Part shown: piece after piece, positions 16,325 to 25,478 of the stretch | How positions within the stretch are numbered: position 1 is the stretch's first letter | How the letters are laid out: every line of letters begins with the position of its first letter | Source: Chryseobacterium pennipullorum | GTDB lineage: Bacteria > Bacteroidota > Bacteroidia > Flavobacteriales > Weeksellaceae | Length of the DNA: 64,000 bases | NCBI RefSeq assembly: GCF_003384725.1 | Contig: NZ_QNVV01000007.1 | Coordinates: forward strand, 147,988-211,987 | Direction: 5' to 3' | Position numbers and translations under genes: made by a program | Notes under the pieces: model-generated | Databases searched by the model: none | What the model saw: only the letters and a program-made list of their open reading frames with translations | Told to the model about the DNA's origin: nothing

Positions 16325-18007
16325 TTATTGTGAGATTTCATCCGTTACACAGCCTTCAGCTGCTGATGATACCGTTAATGCATATTTATAAAGCAGTCCT
16401 TTTTGTACTTGCAGTGCCGGCTTTTGCCATTTCTGCCTTCTTTTTCTTATCTCTTCCTCTGATACTTTAAGCTGTATTGTGTTACGTACAGCATCGATTT
16501 CAATTGTATCATTATCTTCTACAAAAGCAATTAATCCACCTTCATAGGCCTCGGGAGTAATATGACCGACTACAAAACCATGGGTTCCGCCACTGAACCT
16601 TCCGTCTGTGATCAGGGCGACGCTGCTTCCCAGACCAGCTCCGATCAAAGCGCTGGTAGGCTTCAGCATTTCGGGCATGCCCGGAGCTCCCTTCGGACCT
16701 TCATTCCGGATAACAATCACATCTCCCTGCAATACGGTACCGTCCTGAATTCCTTTAATCAGGTTCTTTTCTCCGTCAAATACCCGTGCTTTTCCTACAA
16801 ATTTTTCTCCTTCTTTACCGGTAATTTTTGCTACGCTTCCTTTTTCTGCCAGGTTACCATACAGAATCCTAAGATGTCCTGTAGGTTTTATCGGTTCAGA
16901 AAGAGGTCTTATGATTTTCTGCCTGTCGAAGTCCAGGGTGGGAACATTTTCGAGGTTTTCGGCTAAAGTTTTGCCCGTAACCGTAAGACAGTCGCCGTGC
17001 AGCAACCCCTGCTCCAGCAGGTATTTCATCACCGCCGGAATTCCACCGTGATTATGCAGGTCCTGCATCAGGTATTTCCCACTGGGTTTAAGGTCAGCTA
17101 ATACGGGAGTACAGTCGCTCATTTTCTGGAAATCATCCTGAGTAACGGATACTCCCACACTTTTTGCCATTGCAATAAAGTGCAGAACGGCATTGGTACT
17201 GCCTCCCAGGATTACAATCATACGCAGTGCATTTTCAAAAGCTTTGCGGGTCATGATATCGGAAGGCTTGATGTCTTTTTCCAAAAGGCTCTTCAGATAT
17301 TTTCCGGCTTCCATACATTCGGTCTGCTTTTCTTTGCTTAAAGCTGGATTTGACGATGAATACGGCAGACTCATTCCCAATGCTTCAATTGCTGAAGCCA
17401 TCGTATTAGCTGTATACATTCCCCCGCAGGCTCCCGCTCCGGGGCATGAGTTTCTGATCACTCCATCAAAGTCTTCATCCGAAATTTCGCCGGCAATCTT
17501 TTTGCCCAACGCTTCGAAAGCTGAAACAATATTAAGCTGTTCTCCTTTATAACATCCTGGAGCAATGGTTCCGCCATACACCATGATAGAAGGCCTGTTC
17601 AGCCTTCCCATTGCAATAATGGTTCCCGGCATATTTTTGTCACAACCCGGCAACGCAATAAGACCGTCATAATACTGAGCGCCACAAATCGCCTCTATAC
17701 TGTCTGCGATCACATCCCGGCTTACCAGCGAATAGCGCATCCCATCTGTCCCGTTACTCATTCCGTCACTTACGCCAATTGTATTAAAAATCAATCCGGC
17801 AAGACCATTTTCCCAGGTTCCTTGTTTTACCACTTTAGCCAGATCATTCAGGTGCATATTACAGGTGTTGCCATCATATCCCATACTGGCAATTCCGACC
17901 TGCGCCTTGTGCATATCCTCTTCTGTAAAACCAATCCCGTACAGCATTGCCTTCGCGGCGGGTTGCTCAGTGTTTTGTGTGAATGTTTTTGAATATTTAT
18001 TTAACAT
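16325..18007 (-). CDS. ilvD: Dihydroxy-acid dehydratase
   Basis: Iron-sulfur enzyme that dehydrates dihydroxy acids to the 2-oxo acid precursors of Val and Ile. 560 residues. Cluster cysteines are visible in [22 protein letters not shown] and [17 protein letters not shown]. The C-terminal part has [19 protein letters not shown]. Second gene of the ilv operon, 168 bp after ilvE, so a secondary promoter or processing site in that gap is possible but not evident. Confidence 0.96.
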   Translation of the reverse strand: MLNKYSKTFTQNTEQPAAKAMLYGIGFTEEDMHKAQVGIASMGYDGNTCNMHLNDLAKVVKQGTWENGLAGLIFNTIGVSDGMSNGTDGMRYSLVSRDVIADSIEAICGAQYYDGLIALPGCDKNMPGTIIAMGRLNRPSIMVYGGTIAPGCYKGEQLNIVSAFEALGKKIAGEISDEDFDGVIRNSCPGAGACGGMYTANTMASAIEALGMSLPYSSSNPALSKEKQTECMEAGKYLKSLLEKDIKPSDIMTRKAFENALRMIVILGGSTNAVLHFIAMAKSVGVSVTQDDFQKMSDCTPVLADLKPSGKYLMQDLHNHGGIPAVMKYLLEQGLLHGDCLTVTGKTLAENLENVPTLDFDRQKIIRPLSEPIKPTGHLRILYGNLAEKGSVAKITGKEGEKFVGKARVFDGEKNLIKGIQDGTVLQGDVIVIRNEGPKGAPGMPEMLKPTSALIGAGLGSSVALITDGRFSGGTHGFVVGHITPEAYEGGLIAFVEDNDTIEIDAVRNTIQLKVSEEEIRKRRQKWQKPALQVQKGLLYKYALTVSSAAEGCVTDEISQ

Positions 18008-18175
18008 AGTATCCTGTATTTGCTATTCTTCTCGTTTTTTTTGTTTACTTAATTTTGGTCCAAAACTACAGCTTGTAATATTTTTTAATTTTCAATTTTT
18101 CTAAAAATTACAATATTCAATCGTTTGAAACACAATCATAAAGCACTGATATTTAATGTTTTAAATTCCATTAAT

Positions 18176-19048
18176 TTACAATGACAGAAGTCTTACGCGT
18201 CTCAAATAAGCCTGCTGTACTTTTTTGCTTACTGTATCCTCCCAGTTCTTGGTAAAGGGAACATCATCTAAGGAATCAAGAGCGGCAATTTCTGCGGCGG
18301 TTCCACAGAAAAAGCCTGCATCGGCACCACGCATTTCCTCAGGCTTAAAGAATGTTTCTTTGACAGGAATGTCAAATTCATTGCAGATCTCCATCACCGT
18401 TTGTCTTGTAATTCCAGGAAGAATACTTCCCTTGGCCGGAGTATAAAGAACACCGTCTTTTTCGAAAAAAACATTGGCTCCAGAACTCTCAGCAACATTT
18501 CCACTTTCATCGAGAACCAGTGCTTCATCATAACCTTTGTCTTTCGCATCCTGGCATGCGAGAATAGAATTCACATAATGCCCACCTACTTTAGCTTCCA
18601 CCTTAAAGGCTTTAGGATTTGGGCGTTGAAATTCTGAAGTCATGATTTTCATCTGGTCTGCGAGGTAGCCATTATTCCATTCCCATGCTAAGAGAGACAG
18701 GTAAGACTCTTTGCCTTTTGAAAGGGACATATTGGGCGAGCAGGTCACCAGCGGACGGATATAAGCATCTGAGAACCCGTTTTTTTCCAGAAGTTCATAG
18801 GTGAGATCTGTAAGCTGCTCCACAGAATAATCAAACGGAATATGCATCAGATCTGCTGACTTCTTTAATCTTTCGTAATGTTCTTTTGCTTTAAAAATTT
18901 TCGTTCCATATTCGGTGCTATAGGATTTGATGCCTTCAAAAACCGAGTATCCATAATGAAGAGATTGTCCGTAAAGATCTGTTCCGGCATCCTTTGCTTT
19001 TATGAAGTTTCCGTTGAAATAGATAACCGTGTCGTCGTTGTAATACAT
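18176..19048 (-). CDS. ilvE: Branched-chain amino acid aminotransferase (class IV)
   Basis: PLP-dependent transaminase for the last step of Ile, Val and Leu synthesis. 290 residues. Fold type IV features: LHYGYSVFEGIKSY near the start, the lysine segment VEAKVGGHYVNSILA, and the cofactor stretch EALVLDESGNVAESSGANVFF followed by GILPGITRQTVMEI-like sequence. First structural gene of the ilv operon. The two leader peptide/terminator modules upstream indicate that transcription into it is attenuated when Ile and Val are plentiful. Confidence 0.93.
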   Translation of the reverse strand: MYYNDDTVIYFNGNFIKAKDAGTDLYGQSLHYGYSVFEGIKSYSTEYGTKIFKAKEHYERLKKSADLMHIPFDYSVEQLTDLTYELLEKNGFSDAYIRPLVTCSPNMSLSKGKESYLSLLAWEWNNGYLADQMKIMTSEFQRPNPKAFKVEAKVGGHYVNSILACQDAKDKGYDEALVLDESGNVAESSGANVFFEKDGVLYTPAKGSILPGITRQTVMEICNEFDIPVKETFFKPEEMRGADAGFFCGTAAEIAALDSLDDVPFTKNWEDTVSKKVQQAYLRRVRLLSL

Positions 19049-19080
19049 TTTATAGAGATTAAAAATTAAAAAAAGGGAAT

Positions 19081-19111
19081 AAAAAAAGCCCTCTCACGCT
19101 GTGAGAGGGCT
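19081..19111 (-). terminator. Attenuator terminator 2, ilv leader
   Basis: Perfect 10-bp stem on the minus strand (GCCCTCTCAC / GTGAGAGGGC) with an AGC loop and a run of seven Ts, just upstream of ilvE. The 5' arm can pair instead with CTGTGAGA at the end of leader peptide 2, giving a mutually exclusive antiterminator. Confidence 0.9.
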
Positions 19112-19141
19112 CCATATATGTACAGTCATACACTTTCCTTC

Positions 19142-19198
19142 TCACAGACGCAAGGGAATAATAATGACGATAATAATTACTGATACTATTTGATACAT
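19142..19198 (-). CDS. ilv leader peptide 2
   Basis: An 18-codon frame reading MYQIVSVIIIVIIIPLRL and then TGA. Ten of the eighteen residues are Ile or Val beyond the first three codons, including three-residue Ile runs. The stop codon overlaps the sequence CTGTGAGA, which is complementary to the 5' arm of terminator 2. Stalling at Ile/Val codons would leave this antiterminator free; translation to the stop would mask it. Too short for standard gene finders. Confidence 0.85.
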   Translation of the reverse strand: MYQIVSVIIIVIIIPLRL

Positions 19199-19224
19199 AT
19201 TTTGTACAATAAAAAAATTAAAAC

Positions 19225-19254
19225 AAAAAAGGCCGCTTCAAAATGAAACGGCCT
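19225..19254 (-). terminator. Attenuator terminator 1, ilv leader
   Basis: Stem GGCCGTTTCA / TGAAGCGGCC (one G-U pair) with a short T loop and a following T run on the minus strand. The segment GAAACGGC near the end of leader peptide 1 (plus coordinates 19291-19298) is complementary to its 5' arm, forming an alternative antiterminator. Confidence 0.88.
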
Positions 19255-19283
19255 GTATATAATTTAAATTTAAAAATCTATTT

Positions 19284-19367
19284 TTAAAATGCCGTTTCCC
19301 TACTGTTGTTAATGACAACAGCAATAATAGAAATGACAATAATATTTTTCTGATTCGTAAAATCCAT
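19284..19367 (-). CDS. ilv leader peptide 1
   Basis: A 27-codon frame from the ATG at 19367 to a TAA at 19284-19286. Its core is IIVISIIAVVI: ten of eleven residues other than one Ser and one Ala are Ile or Val. The last codons contain GAAACGGC, complementary to the 5' arm of terminator 1. The start codon lies only 4 nt after the -7 promoter element, so the mRNA may be leaderless or nearly so. Confidence 0.87.
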   Translation of the reverse strand: MDFTNQKNIIVISIIAVVINNSRETAF

Positions 19368-19371
19368 GTTG

Positions 19372-19401
19372 CAAATGTATAAACTTTTTAATTACTCACA
19401 A
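19372..19401 (-). promoter_or_regulatory. Promoter of the ilv operon
   Basis: TTG (plus 19399-19401), a 19-bp spacer and TACATTTG (plus 19372-19379) read on the minus strand. This is an exact match to the Bacteroidota TTG-N17-23-TAnnTTTG pattern. It lies directly after folP and immediately before leader peptide 1. Confidence 0.85.
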
Positions 19402-19407
19402 GTTTTT

Positions 19408-20283
19408 TTAACATTTTTTATTTTTTTGTAAAAACTGTACCAAGGTTTCCTTTGTATGAGCGACATCATGAACCCTTAAAATTTTAGCTCCCTGCTCCAA
19501 TACTCTCAAATGAAGCTTCTGGGTTTCTTCATTGATATCCAGCGGAGATTTTCCCAACGGCTTATAAATAAATGATTTTCGGGAAATGCCTATCAATAAA
19601 GGGAATCTTTCAAATCCCAGATATTGAATTTCATCAATCATTTTCATCTGGTCTTCCACGGTTTTTCCGAAACCAAAACCAGGATCAAGAATGATATCTT
19701 TCACACCTTTTTGTAAAAGCTCAGATATTTTCTGCGAAAAATATCTGTTGACTTCCACTGTTATATCTTCAAATCTGATCTTATCATGCATGGTTTCGTA
19801 CGAGGAATTTATATGCATCAGGATGTACGGAAGTCCTGTCGCGGCCACTGTATCAAACATTTCCTGGTCATATTGCCCTCCCGAGATGTCATTGATCATA
19901 TCGATGCCTTCATTAAAACCGAATCTTACGGTTTCAGCATAAAAAGTATCCAGGGAAATCAATGCTTCTGGAAATTCTCTTTTAATCCGGCTGATCCTAT
20001 TTCCGATTCTCCTTATTTCTTCGCCACTACTTAGAAATTCAGCTTTTGGACGGGTGGATTGCGGCCCTACATCAATAATTTCAGCACCTTCCTTTAACAG
20101 TTTTTCGGCATGTTGCAGTGCTGTTTTTTCTTCATTGAACTTTCCTCCGTCAGAGAAAGAATCCGGGGTAAGATTGAGGATTCCCATAATCTTTGGCGTG
20201 TCCAGTTGTATTAAACGGCCATTGCAGTTGATGGAGTAAGTTGGAGTCTCTGAGAGTTGGAGCATTTGAGAGTTAGAAAACAT
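19408..20283 (-). CDS. folP: Dihydropteroate synthase
   Basis: Folate pathway enzyme that joins p-aminobenzoate to hydroxymethyldihydropterin diphosphate. 291 residues as drawn. Signature motifs are MGILNLTPDSFSDGG, ADIIDVGPQSTRP-like sequence, INDISGG, LDPGFGFGKT and the final RVHDVAHTKETL. The first 15 or so residues (MFSNSQMLQLSETPT) come from low-complexity repeat sequence. The true start may therefore be nearer YSINCNGRLIQL, although no ATG is available there. The start at 20283 or 20265 is the best guess. Confidence 0.93.
   Translation of the reverse strand: MFSNSQMLQLSETPTYSINCNGRLIQLDTPKIMGILNLTPDSFSDGGKFNEEKTALQHAEKLLKEGAEIIDVGPQSTRPKAEFLSSGEEIRRIGNRISRIKREFPEALISLDTFYAETVRFGFNEGIDMINDISGGQYDQEMFDTVAATGLPYILMHINSSYETMHDKIRFEDITVEVNRYFSQKISELLQKGVKDIILDPGFGFGKTVEDQMKMIDEIQYLGFERFPLLIGISRKSFIYKPLGKSPLDINEETQKLHLRVLEQGAKILRVHDVAHTKETLVQFLQKNKKC
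20236..20275. repeat. GAGAGTTGGAG-type degenerate repeat at the folP 5' end
   Basis: Words such as GAGAGTTGGAG and TTTGAGAGTT recur here and at 32168-32235, and in reverse orientation near 20440-20480. It looks like a dispersed non-coding repeat that has run into the start of folP. Confidence 0.4.
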
Positions 20284-20536
20284 GGAAATTATTATTGATA
20301 AATGATTTTGTAGTGCAAAATTAGTGATTTGTGAGTTTTAATGAAGATTTAGAAGCTGTAAATTAGAAATTAGAGGTTAGAAGCTGGAAGAATGACTTTT
20401 ACATCTCCCTTACTATCAAACTCCATAGCCCGCAGTGCAAGAAATCCCACTCTCAAAGCTTCTCACTTACAAACTCAGCGCTCCATATTCAAAAATCTAA
20501 AACCGAATTCGTATATTTGGAAGATTAAGAAAATTT

Positions 20537-21103
20537 ATGCTAAAAACATCAGTACAGTTCGAGAAAGTTATCAGTGAATGCCGTGATCTTTTCGGTAAAA
20601 AATTAAAGGATTATGGTGCAGCATGGAGGGTTTTAAGGCCTAGTTCCATTACAGATCAGATTTATATCAAGGTAAACAGGATCCGAACGCTGCAGATGAC
20701 TGATCAAAAGATGGTAGATGAAAGTGAGGAAGATGAATTTATCGCAATTGTCAACTATTCTATCATTGGACTTATTCAGCTTGAGAAAGGCTTTTCCAAT
20801 GATTTTAATGAAAATAAAGAAGAAATATTAGCTCTTTATGACCGATATGCCAATGAAGCCAAAGCCTTGATGGAAAGAAAAAACCATGATTATGGTGAGG
20901 CATGGAGGGATATGAGAATTTCTTCGATTACAGATCTTATCTATCAAAAAGTACTGAGAACCAAACAGATTGAAGACAATCAGGGGAAAACTATCGCTTC
21001 AGAAGGTCTTGACGCCAACTATTTTGATATGCTAAATTACGCTGTCTTCTGCCTGATTAAATTTTCGGAAAAAGAGAATCAATTCGAACCCAAAACTATT
21101 TAA
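20537..21103 (+). CDS. DUF1599 domain-containing protein
   Basis: 188-residue protein made of two related halves. The pattern LKDYGAAWRVLRPSSITDQIYIKV in the first half corresponds to NHDYGEAWRDMRISSITDLIYQKV in the second, so it is an internal duplication of the DUF1599 module. No signal or membrane segment. The family is conserved in Bacteroidota; its activity is not established. The MazG-like helical appearance would be a guess. The DoxX-like gene follows after one base, implying an operon. Confidence 0.85.
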   Translation: MLKTSVQFEKVISECRDLFGKKLKDYGAAWRVLRPSSITDQIYIKVNRIRTLQMTDQKMVDESEEDEFIAIVNYSIIGLIQLEKGFSNDFNENKEEILALYDRYANEAKALMERKNHDYGEAWRDMRISSITDLIYQKVLRTKQIEDNQGKTIASEGLDANYFDMLNYAVFCLIKFSEKENQFEPKTI

Positions 21104-21104
21104 T

Positions 21105-22214
21105 ATGATCAAAGGTTTATTACGCTTTATTATTGCAGTCATTTTTATCCTTTCGGGCTTTGTGAAAGCTGTGGATCTTGTAGGTTTTTCTTTCAAAATG
21201 GAAGAATATTTTTCTCCTGCTGTTTTTAACATGCCATTTTTTGAAAAATTTGCATTGCTTTTTTCAATTATTGTCGTGGTCCTGGAATTGTTCCTGGGGT
21301 GTATGCTGCTTCTGAAAATAAAGCTGAAATTTACCTTGTCAACATTAATTGCCCTTTGTGTTTTCTTTGGATTCCTAACCTTCTACTCTGCCTATTTCAA
21401 TGTAGTGACGGATTGCGGCTGCTTCGGAGATGCTGTTAAATTCACTCCTTGGCAAAGTTTCTTTAAAGATGTAGCACTTCTGGTGGGACTTATTATTCTT
21501 TTTGTATTGTACCGAAAAGAATTCCGTAAAAAGGATGAATATAGCAATGACAGAACAGAATCTTCAGGAAAGTTCAAATATTATATTTTAGGAGCTTTCT
21601 CTTTGATCATGATCTATATTATGGCCCAGGGAATTATGCATGAACCGCTCATTGATTTCCGTGATTATAAAATCGGAACGGATATTAGAGGGGAAAAAGA
21701 AAAAATCAACAAAAACCCTTCGGAATACAAAACGTTTTATTCTCTGAAAAATGAGAAAACAGGTGAGTCTCTGAAAGTTAACCAGGATGATTACATTAAA
21801 GAAACAAAATATTGGGCAGAAGGTTCTCCATGGAAAATTGAGGAAGGAAAAAATGAATCTGTGCTGGTAAAAGAGGGCTATAAATCTGAGATTGTCAAGT
21901 TTAAGATTGAAGATCCGACAGGAGTGGATCTCACAGACGAAATCATCCATGCACCAAAAGCAATTTTAATATTCTCCTACCATCCTAAAGAGGTTTCTGC
22001 TGATCTTCTTCAGAAAGTGGAAGCTAAAGTAAATGCGCAGAAAGGAATACTTATTTATGGAGTTTCAACCGATCAGAATACTTTTAAAACCATTAAAAAT
22101 GCAATGATGGATGGTACTGCCATTAAAACCATTGCAAGAAGCAACCCTTTTGTTCTGATTTTGGAAAACGGAAAAATTATTGACAAGCAGCCAGCTAAAG
22201 ATTATATTGAATAA
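21105..22214 (+). CDS. DoxX/MauE-like membrane protein with soluble C-terminal domain
   Basis: 369 residues. Four hydrophobic segments occupy about 1-140 in a DoxX/MauE-like arrangement (LLRFIIAVIFILSGFVKAVDLVGF at the start), with a CGCFGD motif after TVTD. A fifth helix lies near 155-175. The remaining part is probably outside the membrane and thioredoxin-like in places (AILIFSYHPKEVS, GILIYGVSTD). This matches the family annotated in Bacteroidota as BT_3928. A role in membrane redox chemistry is suggested by the family but not shown here. Confidence 0.8.
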   Translation: MIKGLLRFIIAVIFILSGFVKAVDLVGFSFKMEEYFSPAVFNMPFFEKFALLFSIIVVVLELFLGCMLLLKIKLKFTLSTLIALCVFFGFLTFYSAYFNVVTDCGCFGDAVKFTPWQSFFKDVALLVGLIILFVLYRKEFRKKDEYSNDRTESSGKFKYYILGAFSLIMIYIMAQGIMHEPLIDFRDYKIGTDIRGEKEKINKNPSEYKTFYSLKNEKTGESLKVNQDDYIKETKYWAEGSPWKIEEGKNESVLVKEGYKSEIVKFKIEDPTGVDLTDEIIHAPKAILIFSYHPKEVSADLLQKVEAKVNAQKGILIYGVSTDQNTFKTIKNAMMDGTAIKTIARSNPFVLILENGKIIDKQPAKDYIE

Positions 22215-22222
22215 GCCAAGTT

Positions 22223-22894
22223 ATGGAATCAAATTTTGAATATATCAGCGGAAATTATATTACAGAAGAAAGGCTATGTGATATAACGGAAATCACGAAG
22301 GATACACTAAATGTACTTATTAAAAATCGTCTGGTTCCGGAAGCTTCTTATGTAGTTACCAGAAGTATAAAAATAACCTCTCCTCTTAATGATGAATTTG
22401 AAACTGAAATTACGGAGAAGTACTTTAGCAAAAACTGTGTTTCATTGATTGAGAAGAATAAAGAAACGAAAGATTTTCATGAATATAAAACAGAATTCAG
22501 AGAAAAATTCATTCAAAATCTCATGAAACATCCTGACAAAAATTTTGCCTATCATAATGCTTTTAATAATGATCAGGAAAAACTCGAAGAGATCTTTGAG
22601 AGTGAATGGGAAGCTTATTGTAACGGGATATATGGAATATGTACCATAAATTCTACTGAAGAAGAAATTGTAAGGAAGGAAATTGCCGTAAAAAAATTAA
22701 TACATTTCAACACCTTGCTTTCTCAAAAAACACTGAATGAAAATGAGATTGAGGAACTCATACAGCTGAATAAAGAATTCAACGAAGTTGCTGAGAGATT
22801 TGCCCCTTACCAAAGAGCATCCAGTAGCAGAGGGAAATACCTCGACAAAATTTTAGAAGACAATAGCTTAGGCTATTTAATAAAGAAATATTAA
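22223..22894 (+). CDS. Hypothetical protein (223 aa), possibly DUF6058-like
   Basis: Mostly helical, highly charged cytoplasmic protein without signal or membrane segments. The N-terminus (YITEERLCDITEITKDTLNVLIKNRLVPEASYVV) reads like a short helix-turn-helix recognition segment, as in DUF6058 proteins; this is a weak assignment. It follows the DoxX-like gene by 8 bp and precedes the TerB-like gene by 4 bp. Confidence 0.7.
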   Translation: MESNFEYISGNYITEERLCDITEITKDTLNVLIKNRLVPEASYVVTRSIKITSPLNDEFETEITEKYFSKNCVSLIEKNKETKDFHEYKTEFREKFIQNLMKHPDKNFAYHNAFNNDQEKLEEIFESEWEAYCNGIYGICTINSTEEEIVRKEIAVKKLIHFNTLLSQKTLNENEIEELIQLNKEFNEVAERFAPYQRASSSRGKYLDKILEDNSLGYLIKKY

Positions 22895-22898
22895 CATT

Positions 22899-23246
22899 AT
22901 GCAAAAATCAAATAAATCTATCGCCGGTTACCACTTATTAATGATCCTTTCTTCTGTAGACGGAGAATTCGCCCCTGAAGAAGGAATGTTGGTACAACAA
23001 TATCTGGCAGATGAGTTTCCATTCAGAATGAACCTGGATAACGAGCTTGACACCCTTGCTCTTTTACAGCCTGAGGAGTGGAAAGATCACTTTGAATTCC
23101 ATGGAAGATGCTTCCTTGATGATTCTACTGAAGATGAACGTATAAAGTTTGCTCAGTTTGCCAAATCTCTGATTAAAGCAGACAATAAGGTCACCGAGGA
23201 AGAACACACTTTTTATGTTTTACTGAAAAACTTATGGGGATTATAA
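22899..23246 (+). CDS. TerB-like protein
   Basis: 115-residue all-helical acidic protein with two internally similar halves: LLMILSSVDGEFAPEEGMLVQQYL and FAKSLIKADNKVTEEEHTFYVLLKNL. The D-G-E/D-N-K repeats followed by an acidic helix are the TerB metal-binding style fold. Role unknown; in other bacteria such domains accompany stress or envelope genes. It ends 23 bp before the S9 peptidase gene. Confidence 0.7.
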   Translation: MQKSNKSIAGYHLLMILSSVDGEFAPEEGMLVQQYLADEFPFRMNLDNELDTLALLQPEEWKDHFEFHGRCFLDDSTEDERIKFAQFAKSLIKADNKVTEEEHTFYVLLKNLWGL

Positions 23247-23269
23247 TTTCTTCCTAAATCAAAAAAAAC

Positions 23270-25396
23270 ATGAAAAAAATTTATCTAGGACTATTAGTAA
23301 TGAGTGCATCCACATTTCAATCTCAGAAATTTCCGGGCCTGAAAGCCCCCGTTGCAGAAAAGCAGGAACACATCAGAGAAATCCATGGTGATAAGGTCAA
23401 TGATCCTTATTACTGGATGATCGATTATTTTAAAAAAGGAAAAGATTCTACCAAAGTTGTTGATTATTTAAAGGCTGAAAACACCTATTGGGAAGGCATG
23501 ATGAAAGATACAGAACCTTTCAGAGAAAAGCTTTTCCAGGAAATGAAAGCTAGAATCAAAGAGAAAGATGAGTCTGTTCCGGTTTTCAAAAACGGATATT
23601 ATTATTACACCCGTACAGAAGTGGGAAAACAATATTTTAAGTATTGTAGAAAAAAAGGAAGTCTTACGGCTCCAGAAGAAATTCTTCTGGATGTTGACAA
23701 GCAGGCTGAAGGACATTCCTATTATTCGGCCTCAGGATTTAGTATCAGTCCGGATAATACAAAAATGATTTATGGGGTGGATGATGTATCCCGAAGACAA
23801 TATAAATTATTTCTAAAAGATCTCTCAACAGGGAAAACCATTGATCTTGGTATTAAAAATACAACAGGATCAGCCACCTGGGCAAATGATAACAAAACGA
23901 TATTTTATACCTCCAAGAACCCGGAAACTCTTTTAACGGAAAAGATTTTCAGACATGCTCTGGGAACAAATTCGTCAAAGGATGCTCTTGTATATGAGGA
24001 AAAGGATAAAACCAACTATATTGGGGTAGGAAAATCCAAGAATGAGAAGTTCATTATGATCTATTCTCAGGCTACCACTTCTTCCGAAACCAGATATCTT
24101 GATGCCAATGATCCTAACGGAACATTTAGGGTTTTCCAACCTAGAATAAAAGACGTCCTGTACGATGTTACTCCACTGGAAGATAAATTTTTAATTACCA
24201 CTAATAAAGATGCTCTTAACTTTAAAATTGTAGAAACTCCTTTAAACAAAACAGGTGTTGAGAACTGGAAAGATTTTATTCCCCACAGAAAAGAGGTTCT
24301 GATGGAGGGAATTACCGAGTTTAAGAATTATCTGGTATTCAGTGAGAGACAAAACGGGCTTTCTCAATTGATGATCTATGACAGAAAAACAGGTAAAAAA
24401 GACTTTCTGAAATTTGATGAAGCTGCTTATACTGTTTATCCATCAGGAAATCCAGAGTATAACACAGATAATTTCCGTTTCGGATATACTTCCATGATTA
24501 CACCAAGTTCTCAGTATGAACAGGATTTAAAAACCGGTAAAAGAAATCTTTTGAAACAGCAGGAAGTTCTGGGCGGCTATAATAAAGATCTTTATACAAC
24601 AGAAAGACTTTTTGCCACCGCAAAAGATGGAACCCGGATTCCAATATCTATTGTTTACAAAAAAGGATTAAAAAAAGAAGGGAACAATCCACTTCTTCTT
24701 TATGCTTACGGTTCGTACGGAAGCTCTATGGATGCTACATTCAGCAGCACAAGACTGAGTCTTCTGGATAGAGGTTTTGCCTATGCTATTGCTCATATCC
24801 GTGGCGGTCAGGAAATGGGAAGACAATGGTATGAAGACGGGAAAATGATGAAAAAGAAAAACACATTTACCGATTTCATTGATGCCGGAGAATATCTTGT
24901 GAAAGAAAAATATACATCGCCTAAACATTTATATGCTCAGGGAGGAAGTGCCGGAGGATTGTTAATGGGAGCTATCGCTAATATGGGCCCTGGCCTTTGG
25001 AATGGTGTTATTTCACAGGTTCCTTTTGTAGACGTTGTCAATACCATGCTTGACACCAGTATTCCTTTGACAACCAACGAATATGATGAATGGGGTAATC
25101 CTAACAATAAGGAGGCTTATCTCTATATGAAATCTTATTCTCCGTATGAAAATATCGAAAAGAAAAACTATCCGAATCTGTTGGTAACAACAGGGCTGCA
25201 TGATTCTCAGGTTCAGTATTTTGAACCTGCAAAATGGGTTGCTAAACTAAGAGATATGAAAACGGATAAAAACGTATTATTATTAAAAACAGACATGGAC
25301 TACGGTCATGGAGGAGCTTCCGGAAGATTTGATTATCTGAAGGATCTTGCTTTGGTATATGCTTTCATGTTTAAATTGGAAGGGATTAATAAATAA
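23270..25396 (+). CDS. Prolyl oligopeptidase family serine peptidase (S9A)
   Basis: 708-residue exported peptidase. The N-terminus is signal-like (MKKIYLGLLVMSASTFQSQ). A propeller domain (about 70-430) is followed by an alpha/beta hydrolase domain. The catalytic Ser560 lies in GGSAGGLLMGA, the Asp is probably in GLHDSQV, and the His in MDYGHGGASGRFD. PVAEKQEHIREIHGDKVNDPYYWM is the classic S9A entry segment. It cleaves after proline, or after basic residues if oligopeptidase B-like; the propeller does not let me decide. Confidence 0.93.
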   Translation: MKKIYLGLLVMSASTFQSQKFPGLKAPVAEKQEHIREIHGDKVNDPYYWMIDYFKKGKDSTKVVDYLKAENTYWEGMMKDTEPFREKLFQEMKARIKEKDESVPVFKNGYYYYTRTEVGKQYFKYCRKKGSLTAPEEILLDVDKQAEGHSYYSASGFSISPDNTKMIYGVDDVSRRQYKLFLKDLSTGKTIDLGIKNTTGSATWANDNKTIFYTSKNPETLLTEKIFRHALGTNSSKDALVYEEKDKTNYIGVGKSKNEKFIMIYSQATTSSETRYLDANDPNGTFRVFQPRIKDVLYDVTPLEDKFLITTNKDALNFKIVETPLNKTGVENWKDFIPHRKEVLMEGITEFKNYLVFSERQNGLSQLMIYDRKTGKKDFLKFDEAAYTVYPSGNPEYNTDNFRFGYTSMITPSSQYEQDLKTGKRNLLKQQEVLGGYNKDLYTTERLFATAKDGTRIPISIVYKKGLKKEGNNPLLLYAYGSYGSSMDATFSSTRLSLLDRGFAYAIAHIRGGQEMGRQWYEDGKMMKKKNTFTDFIDAGEYLVKEKYTSPKHLYAQGGSAGGLLMGAIANMGPGLWNGVISQVPFVDVVNTMLDTSIPLTTNEYDEWGNPNNKEAYLYMKSYSPYENIEKKNYPNLLVTTGLHDSQVQYFEPAKWVAKLRDMKTDKNVLLLKTDMDYGHGGASGRFDYLKDLALVYAFMFKLEGINK

Positions 25397-25401
25397 GGTT
25401 C

Positions 25402-25433
25402 CCGCAGATTTTGCAGATCACGCAGATGCAAAG
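25402..25433. repeat. CGCAGATTTTGCAGAT-type intergenic repeat
   Basis: CCCGCAGATTTTGCAGATCA followed by CGCAGATG. A related copy lies at 57953-57978 (CGCAAATTTTGCAGATCATG), so this is a dispersed intergenic repeat. Confidence 0.55.
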
Positions 25434-25478
25434 TAAAAATTTAATTAAAAAGTAAAATAAATCAATATAATAAATCTT

